The translations under genes and the position numbers were made by a program. A stretch of 64,000 nucleotides of DNA from Cyanophora paradoxa (Eukaryota > Glaucocystophyceae > Cyanophorales > Cyanophoraceae): contig QPMI01000096.1 in NCBI GenBank assembly GCA_004431415.1, positions 62,001-126,000 of the forward strand. The letters run 5' to 3'. Shown here piece by piece: positions 11,401 to 21,600 of this stretch; the first letter of the stretch is position 1, and the number at the start of each line of letters is the position of its first letter. The notes beneath the pieces are model-generated. The model made no database searches and was not told where the DNA came from. It saw nothing but the letters and a program-made list of their open reading frames with translations.

Positions 11401-13612
11401 GGCCTCGAGGAGGGGCGCCCCCGCGGGGGCCCGCAGCGTCGCGAAGGACCACGCCAGCGTCGCCAGCCCCTGCGGCGTGAAGTGCGACACACGCTGCGAA
11501 GGGGCGGGGCTTAGTGGGCTCAGGGGGCAGCTTGGCTCAGCTTAGCATACGTCGAGGGAGGCCTTGGCGACGGCGTCGAAGAGGGCGGCGTCGTAGTGCC
11601 CCAGCGCCGCGCACGCCCACGCCACGTTCGACAGGTTCTGCCCAGCGCGTCTAAGCGTCTCAGCCGAGGGCGAAGCGAAGGGGGCAAGGAGGGGAGGGGC
11701 CGGGGGCGTGGGGCGGCTGGATCTCCCTAGCCTAGGGGGCAGCGAGGCCAAAGAGGGGCGGCGGCCCCGAGCGGGGCCGAGAAGGGGCGGGGGGGGGGGG
11801 GGGGGGGCGGGGCGGGCCTGCTCGTTGAAGGAGGGGATGGCCTGGAGGCACCGGGCGGCGACGGCCTCGAAGACGGCCGCGTCCCGCTCCTTCAGGGTCG
11901 CCAGGCTCCACAGCAGGTTCGAGCAGTTCTGCGCGACGAGGGGGACAAGCTGAGGTTAGCTTGGGGGCCCGAGCCGAGCTTGGCTTGCGGGCCTAGGCTC
12001 CACAGGCTCTAGCAGTCTGCGCTTAGCTTAGCTGAGCCTAGCTTGGAGGCTCGAGCTAGGTTGAGCTTGGAAGGGGTCGGGCGGGGCGCGCCCGACCCCT
12101 TCGAGCTCTGAAGGGAGCTCAAGGGGGGCGGAGCCGGGCGGGGCGCGCCTGGGCGTCGAAGTCGGCGGCGGTGGCGACGGCGACCCGCGAGGCGGCCGCC
12201 AGCAGCGCCGCCGAGTGGTACCTGCCCCCGGGCCGCCCCCTCAGCCCGGGCCGAGGAGGGGAGAGGAGAGGGGCTGGGCCGGAGGCCTAGGCCCACCGGG
12301 AGAGGGCGCAGCCGTAGATGACGTTGGAGAGCGCGCGGGGCCGGAACTCGTCCGCCGTCTGCCCCGCCCGCCCTCGTCATCTACGGCGCGGGGCAGCGGG
12401 GTACGGGGTGCGCACCTCGATGAAGCGGCCCTCGAGGAGGAGGAGCGCCGGCCGCGCCTGCTGCAGCGTCGCCCGCCGCGCCGCCACGATCTGGGGGTAC
12501 GGGAGTTCGAGGGGGGCTCGAGGGGGGTACGGGCGGGCGGGCGCGCCTTGCCGATGTGGTAGACGGCGGTGGAGATGTTGATCGAGTTCAGGTGAGGCCG
12601 GTGCTCCCGAACCAGCTCCTCGATCCCCCACAGGTCCATCCTGCCCGGCCACGGGTACGGCGTTCAGGAAAGATGGGGGGGGTAGATGGGGAGGGCGGGG
12701 GGGTATCGGACCGGAGGCCGGCCTGCTTGATCTTCTCGTTGACGAGCGCCTCTCGGGAGCTGCGGCCGCGGTCCTCATAGTACGCCTCCCGGGCCGCGGC
12801 GTCCCCCGCCGGGGGGTACGCCCTCCGCGGGCCACCGTGCGCCCCCGTCGGCGCCGGCGGCGATGGCGACCGGTAGGCCGGCGGCGGCGGCCGGGGCGCC
12901 CGCGGCGGAGCCCCGATACCCCGGTAGTGCCCCCGGTCCCGGGTCCAGGTGCGGCCGCCGGCGCCGCCGCCGGGCTCTGCGCCGCCGTCCGCGTTGTTGC
13001 CCCAGTTCCGGGGCGGGCGGGAGTCGTCGCGTTCGGGCGAGCGCCTCCGCCGGCGCTCACGGGGGTGGGAGCCCGGCTTGCGCTCCCGCAGGAAGCGCAG
13101 CGGCGGCCGCTGCGCGCTCGGGTCCTCGTCTGGGTCCCGGAAGAACCACGGGTCTGCGGCGCCCAGGTTGGAAGAGGCAAGGCTGGCGGCGGCATGCAGA
13201 GCGCCCGGCGCGCGGCGCGGCGCGGCTCTCTTTTGTCCGCCGCGCGTCTAGGCAGGAACCGTACGCGACTCGCAGCTGCGTGGGCGCGGGCGGCGGGCCG
13301 AGGCGGCGCACCTTTGCTCAGCGGCTTCACGTCCGGGTCCTGCTCCTCAGCATCCTCACCGGAAGCGAGCTGAGGGCGCTGCAGGTCAGCTTTGCAAGCC
13401 GGCGAAGGCTGCAGCGCCCGCGGGGGCGCACCAGGATGAGGCGCCTGAGCGGCCGACGCGCGCGAAACGTGCGGTGCGCGGCGGCGGGTGTCCTCGGCGC
13501 CGACCGACTCCCCTGGATCGAGAAGCTCCAGCGGAGCCAGCGGGTTGCCCGGCGCGCGCTCTGGGCGCGTGCGAACTGGCAAGACGGGCCCGGCTCCGCT
13601 GGAGACAGACAT
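8365..13612 (-). CDS. HPR-repeat protein with C-terminal RAP domain, probable organelle RNA-binding protein
   Basis: Minus-strand gene of about twenty exons. The start is the ATG at 13610-13612 (MSVSSGAGPVLPV), followed by a disordered, Arg/Pro-rich N-terminal part (WFFRDPDEDPSAQ, RERRRRRSPERDD) and then YYEDRGRSSREALVNEKIKQ and MDLWGIEELVREHRPHLNSI. From about 12490 down to 9600 the protein is a series of helical hairpin repeats with signatures such as NLSNVAWACAALGHYD, ISNVAWGFAKL, GLANVAWAFATV and GLATLAWSFATLRAP. This is the pattern of heptatricopeptide (HPR)/FAST-kinase-like repeats. The C terminus is a RAP domain in three exons: YFLDIAYPDE, VCVEVDGPLHYLALSG with LKDRLLARDGWTVRPLY, then VHHVTYREWNALP and FLAALL, ending at 8365. 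Members of this family act in mitochondrial or plastid RNA processing; a targeting peptide cannot be judged here. Some repeat exons share the same start point, consistent with growth by exon duplication. The last intron appears to be GC-AG. Confidence 0.85.
8860..8996. repeat. AGTTAGTTA microsatellite-like intron
   Basis: This intron inside the RAP domain of the HPR-RAP gene is built from degenerate repeats of GTAGTTAGTTATTTATG and AGTTAGTTACATAG. The next intron downstream in the gene (about 8545-8695) is also AT-rich, with ATTAGACTAACTT repeats. Both differ sharply from the C-rich introns in the rest of the gene. Confidence 0.7.
11788..11807. repeat. Poly-G run in an intron (poly-C on the coding strand)
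   Basis: An uninterrupted run of about 20 G on the + strand lies in an intron between two HPR-repeat exons of the minus-strand RAP gene. On the transcribed sense strand it is poly-C, like the C tracts that follow the GTAC donor in many introns here, but longer. Confidence 0.8.
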
Positions 13613-13862
13613 GGGACGACCTGCACGCTCGCCGGCATGACGGCGGCGAACGGCAGCATCGCGCTGCCTCGTCGATATCCCCGACTGCCGTACCCGGGCG
13701 GTCTTCCTCCCTCCCCCCGAAGCGTTTGGTTTCGAGCCGCACTGCCGCAGGCGATCGGCTAGGTGTGCGATAGGTAGAGGACCATCCCTAAAACTCCAAT
13801 TCATCCAGCTGCTACCGAGCCTTTGACGCCGGAGGTGGACGTGGCGAGCTCGTCGCAGCGAG
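13613..13862. promoter_or_regulatory. Divergent intergenic region between HPR-RAP gene and poly-Q gene
   Basis: These 250 bp separate two start codons that point away from each other (minus ATG at 13612, plus ATG at 13863), so the region probably holds both promoters. No TATA box is visible. The centre (about 13770-13815) is less GC-rich than its surroundings. The assignment rests on gene orientation only. Confidence 0.4.
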
Positions 13863-15678
13863 ATGGGGGGAACCCCGTCGGCGGCGCGAGGCGGAGGCCG
13901 CGTGTCGCCGGAGCCACGCGCGCACGTGCAAGCGCGGCAGGGTCCAGCGCAGCCCATGCTGTTGCCGCAAGCTCCGCCTCCCGCGTACGCTGTCGAGCAG
14001 CCAGCGAGCGCGCAGCCGCCCCATCAGCAGCATCGCTACCACCAACAGCAGCAACAGCAGCAACAGCAGCAGCAGCAGGAGCTGGCGTCGCCTCAGCGGC
14101 GCGCGCACGAGGAACGATCGAACGCGGCGCAGGCTCAGGCGCAGCCGCAGGCGGACGACCCGCTCCACGCGCACGCGCTTCGGAGGCACCGCCTGCTCCC
14201 CAAGATCGGCGATGCGGCGGACGTGCGGCCGGCCCGCGGCCCCCTCCCGCAGTCCGGATCGGGGCTCGATCAGGTGCCTGGGGCTCGAGCTCGCCCCCGC
14301 GGCGCCGCGCGCCGCCTCCCGCTCAGCGGAGCCGCCCCCGCACGCGCGCAGAACGCCGGCCGCTACGCGGCGGCCCCAGATGCGGCGGGGCCACGCGGCC
14401 CGCGGCCGGCCCGCCCCGGCCTCCCGCAGAGCGACTCCGACCTGCGCTCCCGGGGGCACCGCGCCCGCGACGAGGCGCGCCCGTACCCCCAGCCCGCGTC
14501 TGCCCCTCCTCTCTTAACCCCATCCCTTTCCGCAGCGCATCGACAAGCTGTTGGCCGAACTGTCGGCCCTCGACTCGCCTACCCCCCCGCAACCCGCCCC
14601 GGGCCAGCGCCGGGCCCCCTCGCCGTCCCCCTCCTTCCGGCCCCAGCAGGTGGCCGTCAACCAGGGCGGCGCCGGTTTCTACATACCCTCCGGTCGCCCC
14701 GTCCACTCCCGCGAGCGTACCCCCGAGCCCCAGCGCCCCCCCGCGCGGCAGCCCGCCGCTCGCCCCTCCTCCCAGCCCCGGCTGCGCCCCCCCGGCCTTG
14801 GCGTCGGAAGGTCCCGCGTCTCACCTGAACCATCACGCGCCCCCCCGGGGCCCGACATCCCCCCGGAGCCCCACCCCGCCCGCCCCGGCCGCGCCCCCTC
14901 CCTCGAGAACGTCGTTACCCCCCCAGAGCCGCACCTCCCGCGGCGGCACAGCGCCGAAACGTTCGCTTTGGACGAAGAGCGGCCGCTCCGCGCCGCCGCA
15001 CCCCTCTCCGAGGACGCTCTACCCCCCCAGCGGCCCCCGCGGTCGCCCTTTATGGGCGAGGCGCCCCTACCCCCCCTCCCCCCCTCCCCCTTCCGCTCCC
15101 CTTTTCCCGCCTCGCCCTTCCGCTCCCCCGTCTCGCAGCCTCTGTCCCCCCAGGAGACTCCCCCCCGCCCTCCCGTCCACCGCACCCCTCCTCCGGTCGG
15201 CCCTCCGACCCGGCACCCCGAGGCCGCCCCACGCCCCCGTCCGCGCCCTGCCGTCGCGTACCCCCTCCTCCTCCGGCCGCCCGTCCGGCGGGGCTCGGAG
15301 GCCACTACCCCGCGCCGCCGCCGCGGGCCCGCCGGACCCGCCCCGCCGAGGAGGGGGCGATTCCCCCCTGGAGGCGTCCCCCCGCCGGCGGCGGTGCACC
15401 GGCCGGTGCGCTCGCGGCTGATCTCGCCCCCCTCGACCGAGACCGTGCCGGAGGAGGAGGAGGCGCCTCCGCCCTCGGCGGACCAGAAGCACGCGGCGGC
15501 GGCGGCCTTCCGGGGCCGCCTCGCGCGCCGCCGCGAGGCCGGGTCGAGCGGCTCGCTGGGGAGCTCCAAGGGATCCCTGAGCGGCTCTTCCCGCAGGGGC
15601 GGCGGGCCGGAGCCGCCCGCCCCGGCGCCGCGGCGGCCGCGCGGTTCCGGGGCGCCGGGGCCGCCGCCTGGGCGATGA
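13863..15678 (+). CDS. Poly-Q and proline-rich disordered protein; may be the N-terminal part of the next gene
   Basis: Start at ATG 13863 (MGGTPSAARGGGRVSPEP). A glutamine tract of about a dozen residues follows near 14040-14085, then a long low-complexity region. One intron (about 14475-14535) is likely, ending CCGCAG before RIDKLLAELSALDSP; its donor is ambiguous, with a GC donor at 14475 keeping the frame. The downstream exon reads VAVNQGGAGFYIPSGRPV, SLENVVTPPEPHLPRRHSAE and an acidic VPEEEEAPPPSADQK, and stops at 15676-15678. No domain is recognised; composition suggests a scaffold or regulatory tail. The stop overlaps by two bases an ATG at 15675 that splices in frame to the next gene, so a single-base indel (sequencing error or real) could separate what is one gene. 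Function unknown. Confidence 0.5.
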
Positions 15679-18600
15679 TGAGGTCCGCTCCTCCCTACTC
15701 CGCAATGGTATCGCGGCTTGAGTCGTATAGCTAGTCCGTAGTTTAGAGTATGCAGCTTCTCCCATCCTTCCCGTCCCTCCTCCACCCCCCTACTTCTCCC
15801 ATCTCACCTCTCCCCGGGCAGCACGCGGCGGACGCTGGCGGCGTCGGTGGAGATGTCCCTCTCCGCCTCCTCCGAGCACCTCGAGGCCATCGCCCCCAAG
15901 GCCCGCCCGCCCCCCGCCCCCAATACAATATTATATTATATAGATGAAAATGGCTCTCTGCGCCCATCGTACTACATATGGCGATCCCCTAGAGTCCATC
16001 GCCTCCAAGGCCCGCGGCCCCTCTCCCCTAGGAGCGCCTCTCCCCGCCTGAGATCTAATTTAAATCGCATTCTATATACATCCTCCGCCTTCTCCCTCCC
16101 TCCCTCCTCCTCCTCCTCCACCTTCCTGACGCCGCGGCGCAGTCGTACGAGCCGACGGGGATGCGGCCGGTGCTGCCGGCGCCCGGCACGATCCCCGGGC
16201 TGGAGGAGGAGGCGCGGGCCTGGCTCGAGGCCAGTCTCCGCTCCATCGAGGTCCGCTCCAGCGCAGCTCGAAGTTCCTTGCCGCCTGTCCCAGCCTTGCC
16301 TGTCCTCGTCTAGCTCGGCCTAGCCTGTCGTAGCTCATCACAGCCTATTCCACGCCCTAGCCTGTCCTGCTGGCCCCTCTGGCCTAGCCTACGCTGTTAT
16401 CCTTGCTGAGGTCGCGCGGCAGGGGGCGCGGGCGCGGGGCGCGTACGTGAACCTCAAGGTCTTCGTCAGCTCCACCTTCCGGTGCCTGGGGCCCCCTCTT
16501 CTCCTCCTCCTTTCACCTTTCTAAGTAACTTTGCAGGGACATGCACGGTCCGCCCTGCCCGCGCCTCGCACTGCCTCGCACCGCGTCGCACCGCGTCGCG
16601 CCGCCAGTCCGACCGATCGCGAGCGGCCTCCGACGGCTTTCGGCGCAGGGGAGCGGAACGTGATCGCGCGGACGGTCTTCCCGCAGCTCAACGAGTGGGG
16701 CCGCACCCGCCGCCTCAACTTCGTCCCCGTCGGTACCCCTCTGGCGGCCTTCTTCCGATCCGGCGGCGCGCCCTGACGCGCTCGCCCCGCCAGACCTGCG
16801 CTGGGGCCTCACGAAGGAGGCGAGCCGGCCCCGCCCCGCGCCCGCCCCGCGCCCGCCCCGCGCCCGCCCCGCGCCCGCCCCGCGCCCACCCGCGTGCCCC
16901 GCCCCTCGCGCCCTACCGATCGCGTACCCCGCAGGACACGGGCAGCGGGGGAAAGGGCGCCCTCGCACTCTGCCTCGAGCAGGCAGCCCCGCATTCGCTG
17001 TACCCCGCCGCCCCTCCGCCCTGTCTGAAAGTGCGGTACCCCTGCACGCAGCTCGACGAGTGCCGGCCCTACGTGATAGTCCTCCTCGGAGGCCGCTACG
17101 GCTGGCGACCCGCCGAGTACCAGGTACCCCTCGGCTCTCCCCCTACCCTAGCTCCATTGAATTCGAACCCGTACCCCCCACAGATCCCCGACGACGGCCG
17201 CCTCGAGTGGCTCTCGCGGTACCCAATCGGCCACTCCATCACGTGCGCACCTCGTAACCCCCATCAAACCCCTCGAATCGTTGAATTACTGCACCCCAGC
17301 TCGATGGAGATCGCGTACGCGTTCCTCGCGTTCACGGAGCCGCGCATGCGCGCCGTCGTCTTCGATCGCGACGAAAAGTTCGTGCACCATACCCCCCGTC
17401 TCAAAAAGGGCCCCGCCAGGATTCGAACCCGGGTCATCCTCGCCGCAGGTTCGTGGAGGAGCGCGTGCCGGAGGGCCCCGCCCGCGCCGTCTTCCGCGAG
17501 GACGATCCCGAGGCCGCCGCCATGCTCCAGGCCCGGCGCCCGCACGTACCCCTGCTTTCTTTTTTTGAATCAAATGTTTTCGGCGCAGGAGATGAAGGAG
17601 CGGATCCGGGCGCACCCGTACGCGCGCACGACGAAGTACTCCCCCAAGAGCTTCGAGACGTACCCCGACGGCAGCGTCGGCGCCGGCGGCCTTGACGAGT
17701 TCGCCGACGGGGTAACCCCACCTTTCCTCCCCCGCCTTTCCGGAAAAAGACAGGGGTACGCGCGCGCAGCTCGTGAAGCAGCTGATCGCCGCGGCCGAGA
17801 AGGACTTCCCCCCCACCCTCGAGGAGTCGGACCCCGTCGCCGGTACCCCCCGGCCTTCTCCCCCCCGTTCACCCTACCCCTAACTCCTTCCCCCACCCCC
17901 TCCACCAGTGGACCTCTCGTTCCACGAGCAGTTCGTGCAGGTACCCCCCCTCGCCCTCTTTTCCGACCTCTTCCTTCGTTCTCCGCTCACTCCCTCGCGC
18001 CCGCAGGTGCACTGCCGGAGCTTCCTGGGTCGAGCAGACGTGATCGAACGGCTCCTCGAGCACGCCCTCGGCCTCGGCGGCGCCGGCTTGCCCGCCTTCG
18101 CCGCGAAGGCAGGGGGCGGGGTCGGGGGCGGGGCCGGGGGCAGGGGCGCCGCTGCCCGGCCCAAGGCCGCGGGGCGGGGCGGCGCCCGGGCCGGTGGGGC
18201 CGCCGGCGCTGGGAGTACGGCCGCCAACGACAGCGGCGTCTTGCTGCTCGGAGGGCCGCCGGCACGCCCCTACCCCCCCTTCGTTTCGATTTGTTTGCTT
18301 ACTGTTCCTTGCTCCCGTCCCAGGGGTACGGCAAATCCTCGTGCCTCTGCAAGCTCGTCGACGTCCTCCGCGCCCGCTCCGTCTCCCTCCAGGCGGGGGT
18401 TCGAATCCCGGCCGCGCCACTTTCTTCAGTCTCCTGGATAAGAAACGCGGCCCCGCAGGGCGGGCCGGCGCCCCTCCTCGTTTTCTACTTCGTGGGCCGC
18501 TCCCCCAAATCGACTTCGGTACCCCGTATGCTCCAGGTCCGAAAACGCTGCCCGAATTTCGCGTACCCGCTTTGCTAATCTCTTTCTTACAGATGCTGAG

Positions 18601-21600
18601 CGCCCAAATTCGGCGGCGGCTGCCCCGCCCAGAGGACGGAGACGACGCGGACGGGGATGACGTCACCCCGGAGCAGGTCGCGGCGTACCCCACAATGAAT
18701 CCTCAAATCGAGAATTGAAATCCGTGTACTCCGCAGCCGCCGGAGGAGTGGAATGCGCTCGTTCGGTACTTTGCCGAATCGCTGAAGAAGGCCGCCGAGT
18801 GGCGCGTGCCGTACCCCCCGTGTCCTTTTTGAAAGCGCGTAACCCTTCGGTGCAGCTTCCCCCGTGTGGTGGTCGTGATCGATGCACTGAACCAACTCGC
18901 CGGACCCGCCCGTACCCGTTTGATGGCGCGTACCCCCTGCAATTTCCACCCTGCAACTTCATCTCTCTCCGCACCGACGCGTACCCCCCAGGACTGGCTC
19001 CCCGAGGACGTGCCGCCCTCCGTCCGCTTCGTCCTCTCCTCCCTCCCCGGTGCGCTCTTACACCCCCCTCCCCCTCCCCCCCACCCCTCTCTACCCCCTC
19101 ACATATCCCTCCCCCCCCCCCCCCACCCCCCCCTCCAGGGGAGGCTGCGGAGCGGCTGCGGCAGCGGCGGCCGCCCCCCGCGGAGGTGACCCTGGGCGAG
19201 ATGCCCCTGGACGTCCGGATGCAGGTTCGAATCCGCGCGGTTCCCCTTTAAATCGCGCCCCTGGCTTCCCGCGGCTCCTCCAATCCGGTCCGACCGAGCC
19301 GCTGGAATCAGCGGCGCTTCCTGCCTGGCCGGACCTATCCGAGTCTCCGCCTTCCTTCTCCTCGTCTCTGATCCGATCGCTTCGTTCGCAGGTGGTGCGG
19401 GAGCGGCTGGCCGCCTACGCCAAGAAGCTCACCGACACCGAGGCCCGCCCCGTACCCCGCGCCTCCAACTCCGTAACCCCCTTACCCCCCGGGCAGGTGG
19501 CCGCGCTGGCCTCGAAGCCGCACGCCGGCTCGCCGCTGTACCTCGTGACGGCCATCGAGGAGCTCCGCTGCTTCGGCCTCTTCGAGCAGGCGCGCCCCCG
19601 TACCCCCCATCCATCCTCCCCCAATCTGATCATCCCGCTCATCTTCTGCGCAGCTCGGGAACTTCGTGCGGGAGCTGCCGGACACGACGCACCAGCTCTT
19701 CGGCTCCGTCCTCTCCCGCCTGGGTACGCAGAACGAAAGCAGGGGATCAAATCTAATCTAGATCCTGAGCTAGCTAGCTCTAGCTAGGAGGCTCTCGCTA
19801 GCCTCGCCTCGGCCCGCCCCTCTTCGCCCCTGCCCCTCCCATCGCCAGCTAACCTCGCCTCCCCCGCCCACCCGGCAGAGGTGGACCACGGGCGGGGGAT
19901 GGTGCAGCGGGCGCTCTCGCTGCTCGCCGTCTCCCGCGGCGGCCTCACCGAGGCCGAGCTCGTGCGCCCCTTTCCCGCCCCGCCCCGCCCCGCCCGAGGG
20001 GGCCAGAGCCCAGCGGCCGGGCCTCGCCTCGCCTCGGGGACTTCCCGCCTAGCTCTCCCGGGCTTAAGGAAGCTAAGCTTTGGCTGCCTCTCTTCCGCAT
20101 CTTAGCTCGCCCGGGCCGCGCCTTCGGCCGCTGGCCTAAGGAAGCTTTGGAAGCTCCCTCCACCTCCGCCGGGGCCCCTCGCCCGTAGCTCAGGCTGGAC
20201 CTCCGGCCTGGGCCTAGAGCCTCACCTCCCTCCCCCCGCCCTTCGGCAGCTGGAGCTGCTGGCGCGGCCGGACGACCCGCAGGGGCTCCTCCCCCGCGCC
20301 GTCTGGTCCCGCCTCTCCGGTACCCCCCCGTCCACCCGCCCGCCCGCGCACCCCGCTTCGCTCGTCTCACTGGGCGCGAGCAGCGTCGCTGTCGAGCCTG
20401 CTGATCCCCGCCGGCAACGACGCCGCCGCCACCCTCGACTACTTCCACAGGCAGGTGCGGCGCCGGTGCAGGCCATGCACGCCGCCCGCCCATTCGAAGA
20501 GGATGAACTCGGAATCGCTGACGATTCCCTCGCAGTTCCTTCGGGCGGTCCGTGTCCGCTACCTCCTCCCGTGCCCCAAGGCCCGCCGCCCGCCCCCTCC
20601 TCCTCCCCAACTTCCCTCCACGTGATCTGACGTGCGACGGCAGGGGGCGGGGTGCGGGGCGTTCGAGCGGGGGGACCCCTGCGAGCACCTCACCCCCGAG
20701 GCGGCCCCCGAGGGCTGGGACGAGAAGGGCGAGCCCCTGTACCCCTGCCCCGACCCGCCCCGCCTCGCCCCGCCCTGGAGGTCTAGCGAGGCGGCGCCGC
20801 CACCTGAATCTAGAGATCTAGTCTATCTTAAGATCCAGAGACATCAACAGAACTTCACAGCGGGGCGGTGGCCTCGCCCTCTGGCCCGATCTCCCTCGGA
20901 TCTCTCTCGGCTGATCCCTGCGCGGGGCAGACGGGGCGGTGCACGGGGAGCTGGCCGCGTACTTCCGGAGGAGGGCGGACCCCGCGGGGGACGCCTCCTG
21001 GGCCGCCCCCAGGCCCGCCCCCGTCCCCGCCCCACGCCCCCGCTTGTGGCCCCCTCCATGCCTTCCCTCTTAGAGCGCTCACTGCCATCCCTTCCCCTCC
21101 CTCCTCCCTTCCCCTCCTTCCTCCCTTTCCCCTCTGGGGCTGGGCTTCTCCCTCTGACGCGGCTCTGGGGCAGGACGGCGGGGGCGGACCGGGCCTTCGC
21201 CGAACTCGCCGACCACCTCCGCGCCGCCCGCCAGGCGCCCGCCCCCCGCCCCCGCCCCTGCGCCCTCATCTCATGTCCTGTACCCATCCTCACGCCCGCC
21301 GCTGCAGCACGACGAGCTGCTCTTCGTCCTCTCCAGCCTCCGCTTCCAGGTCCCTCCCCTCCTCCCTAAAGCTCTACAGGCTTCTCCGACGCGGAGTGGG
21401 GCGGCGAGCAGCACGGGCGGGCGGCGCGGGGCGGGGCGGTGGACCTCCTCACCTCCATCCACGACGCCATGGAGGCGCGCCCCCACCCGCCCGCCCCCAC
21501 GCCCCCACGCGCCCCGGGTCTAGAGCTCTGCTTCCGTTCGGTCCCTAATCATCGGCCCTTTCGCGCAGAGTTTGCCGCCCGACGCGGCGGCGGCCCTCGC

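Noticed and set aside
12377-13957. 526-residue uninterrupted minus frame
   Set aside because: Only parts of it match the spliced HPR-RAP protein (the first exon near 13310-13612 and a piece near 12490); the rest is GC-driven openness.
17403-17500. Complete tRNA gene on the minus strand
   Set aside because: The T-arm and 3' acceptor are good, but the D-arm, anticodon arm and 5' acceptor strand would fall in protein-coding exon and do not fold.
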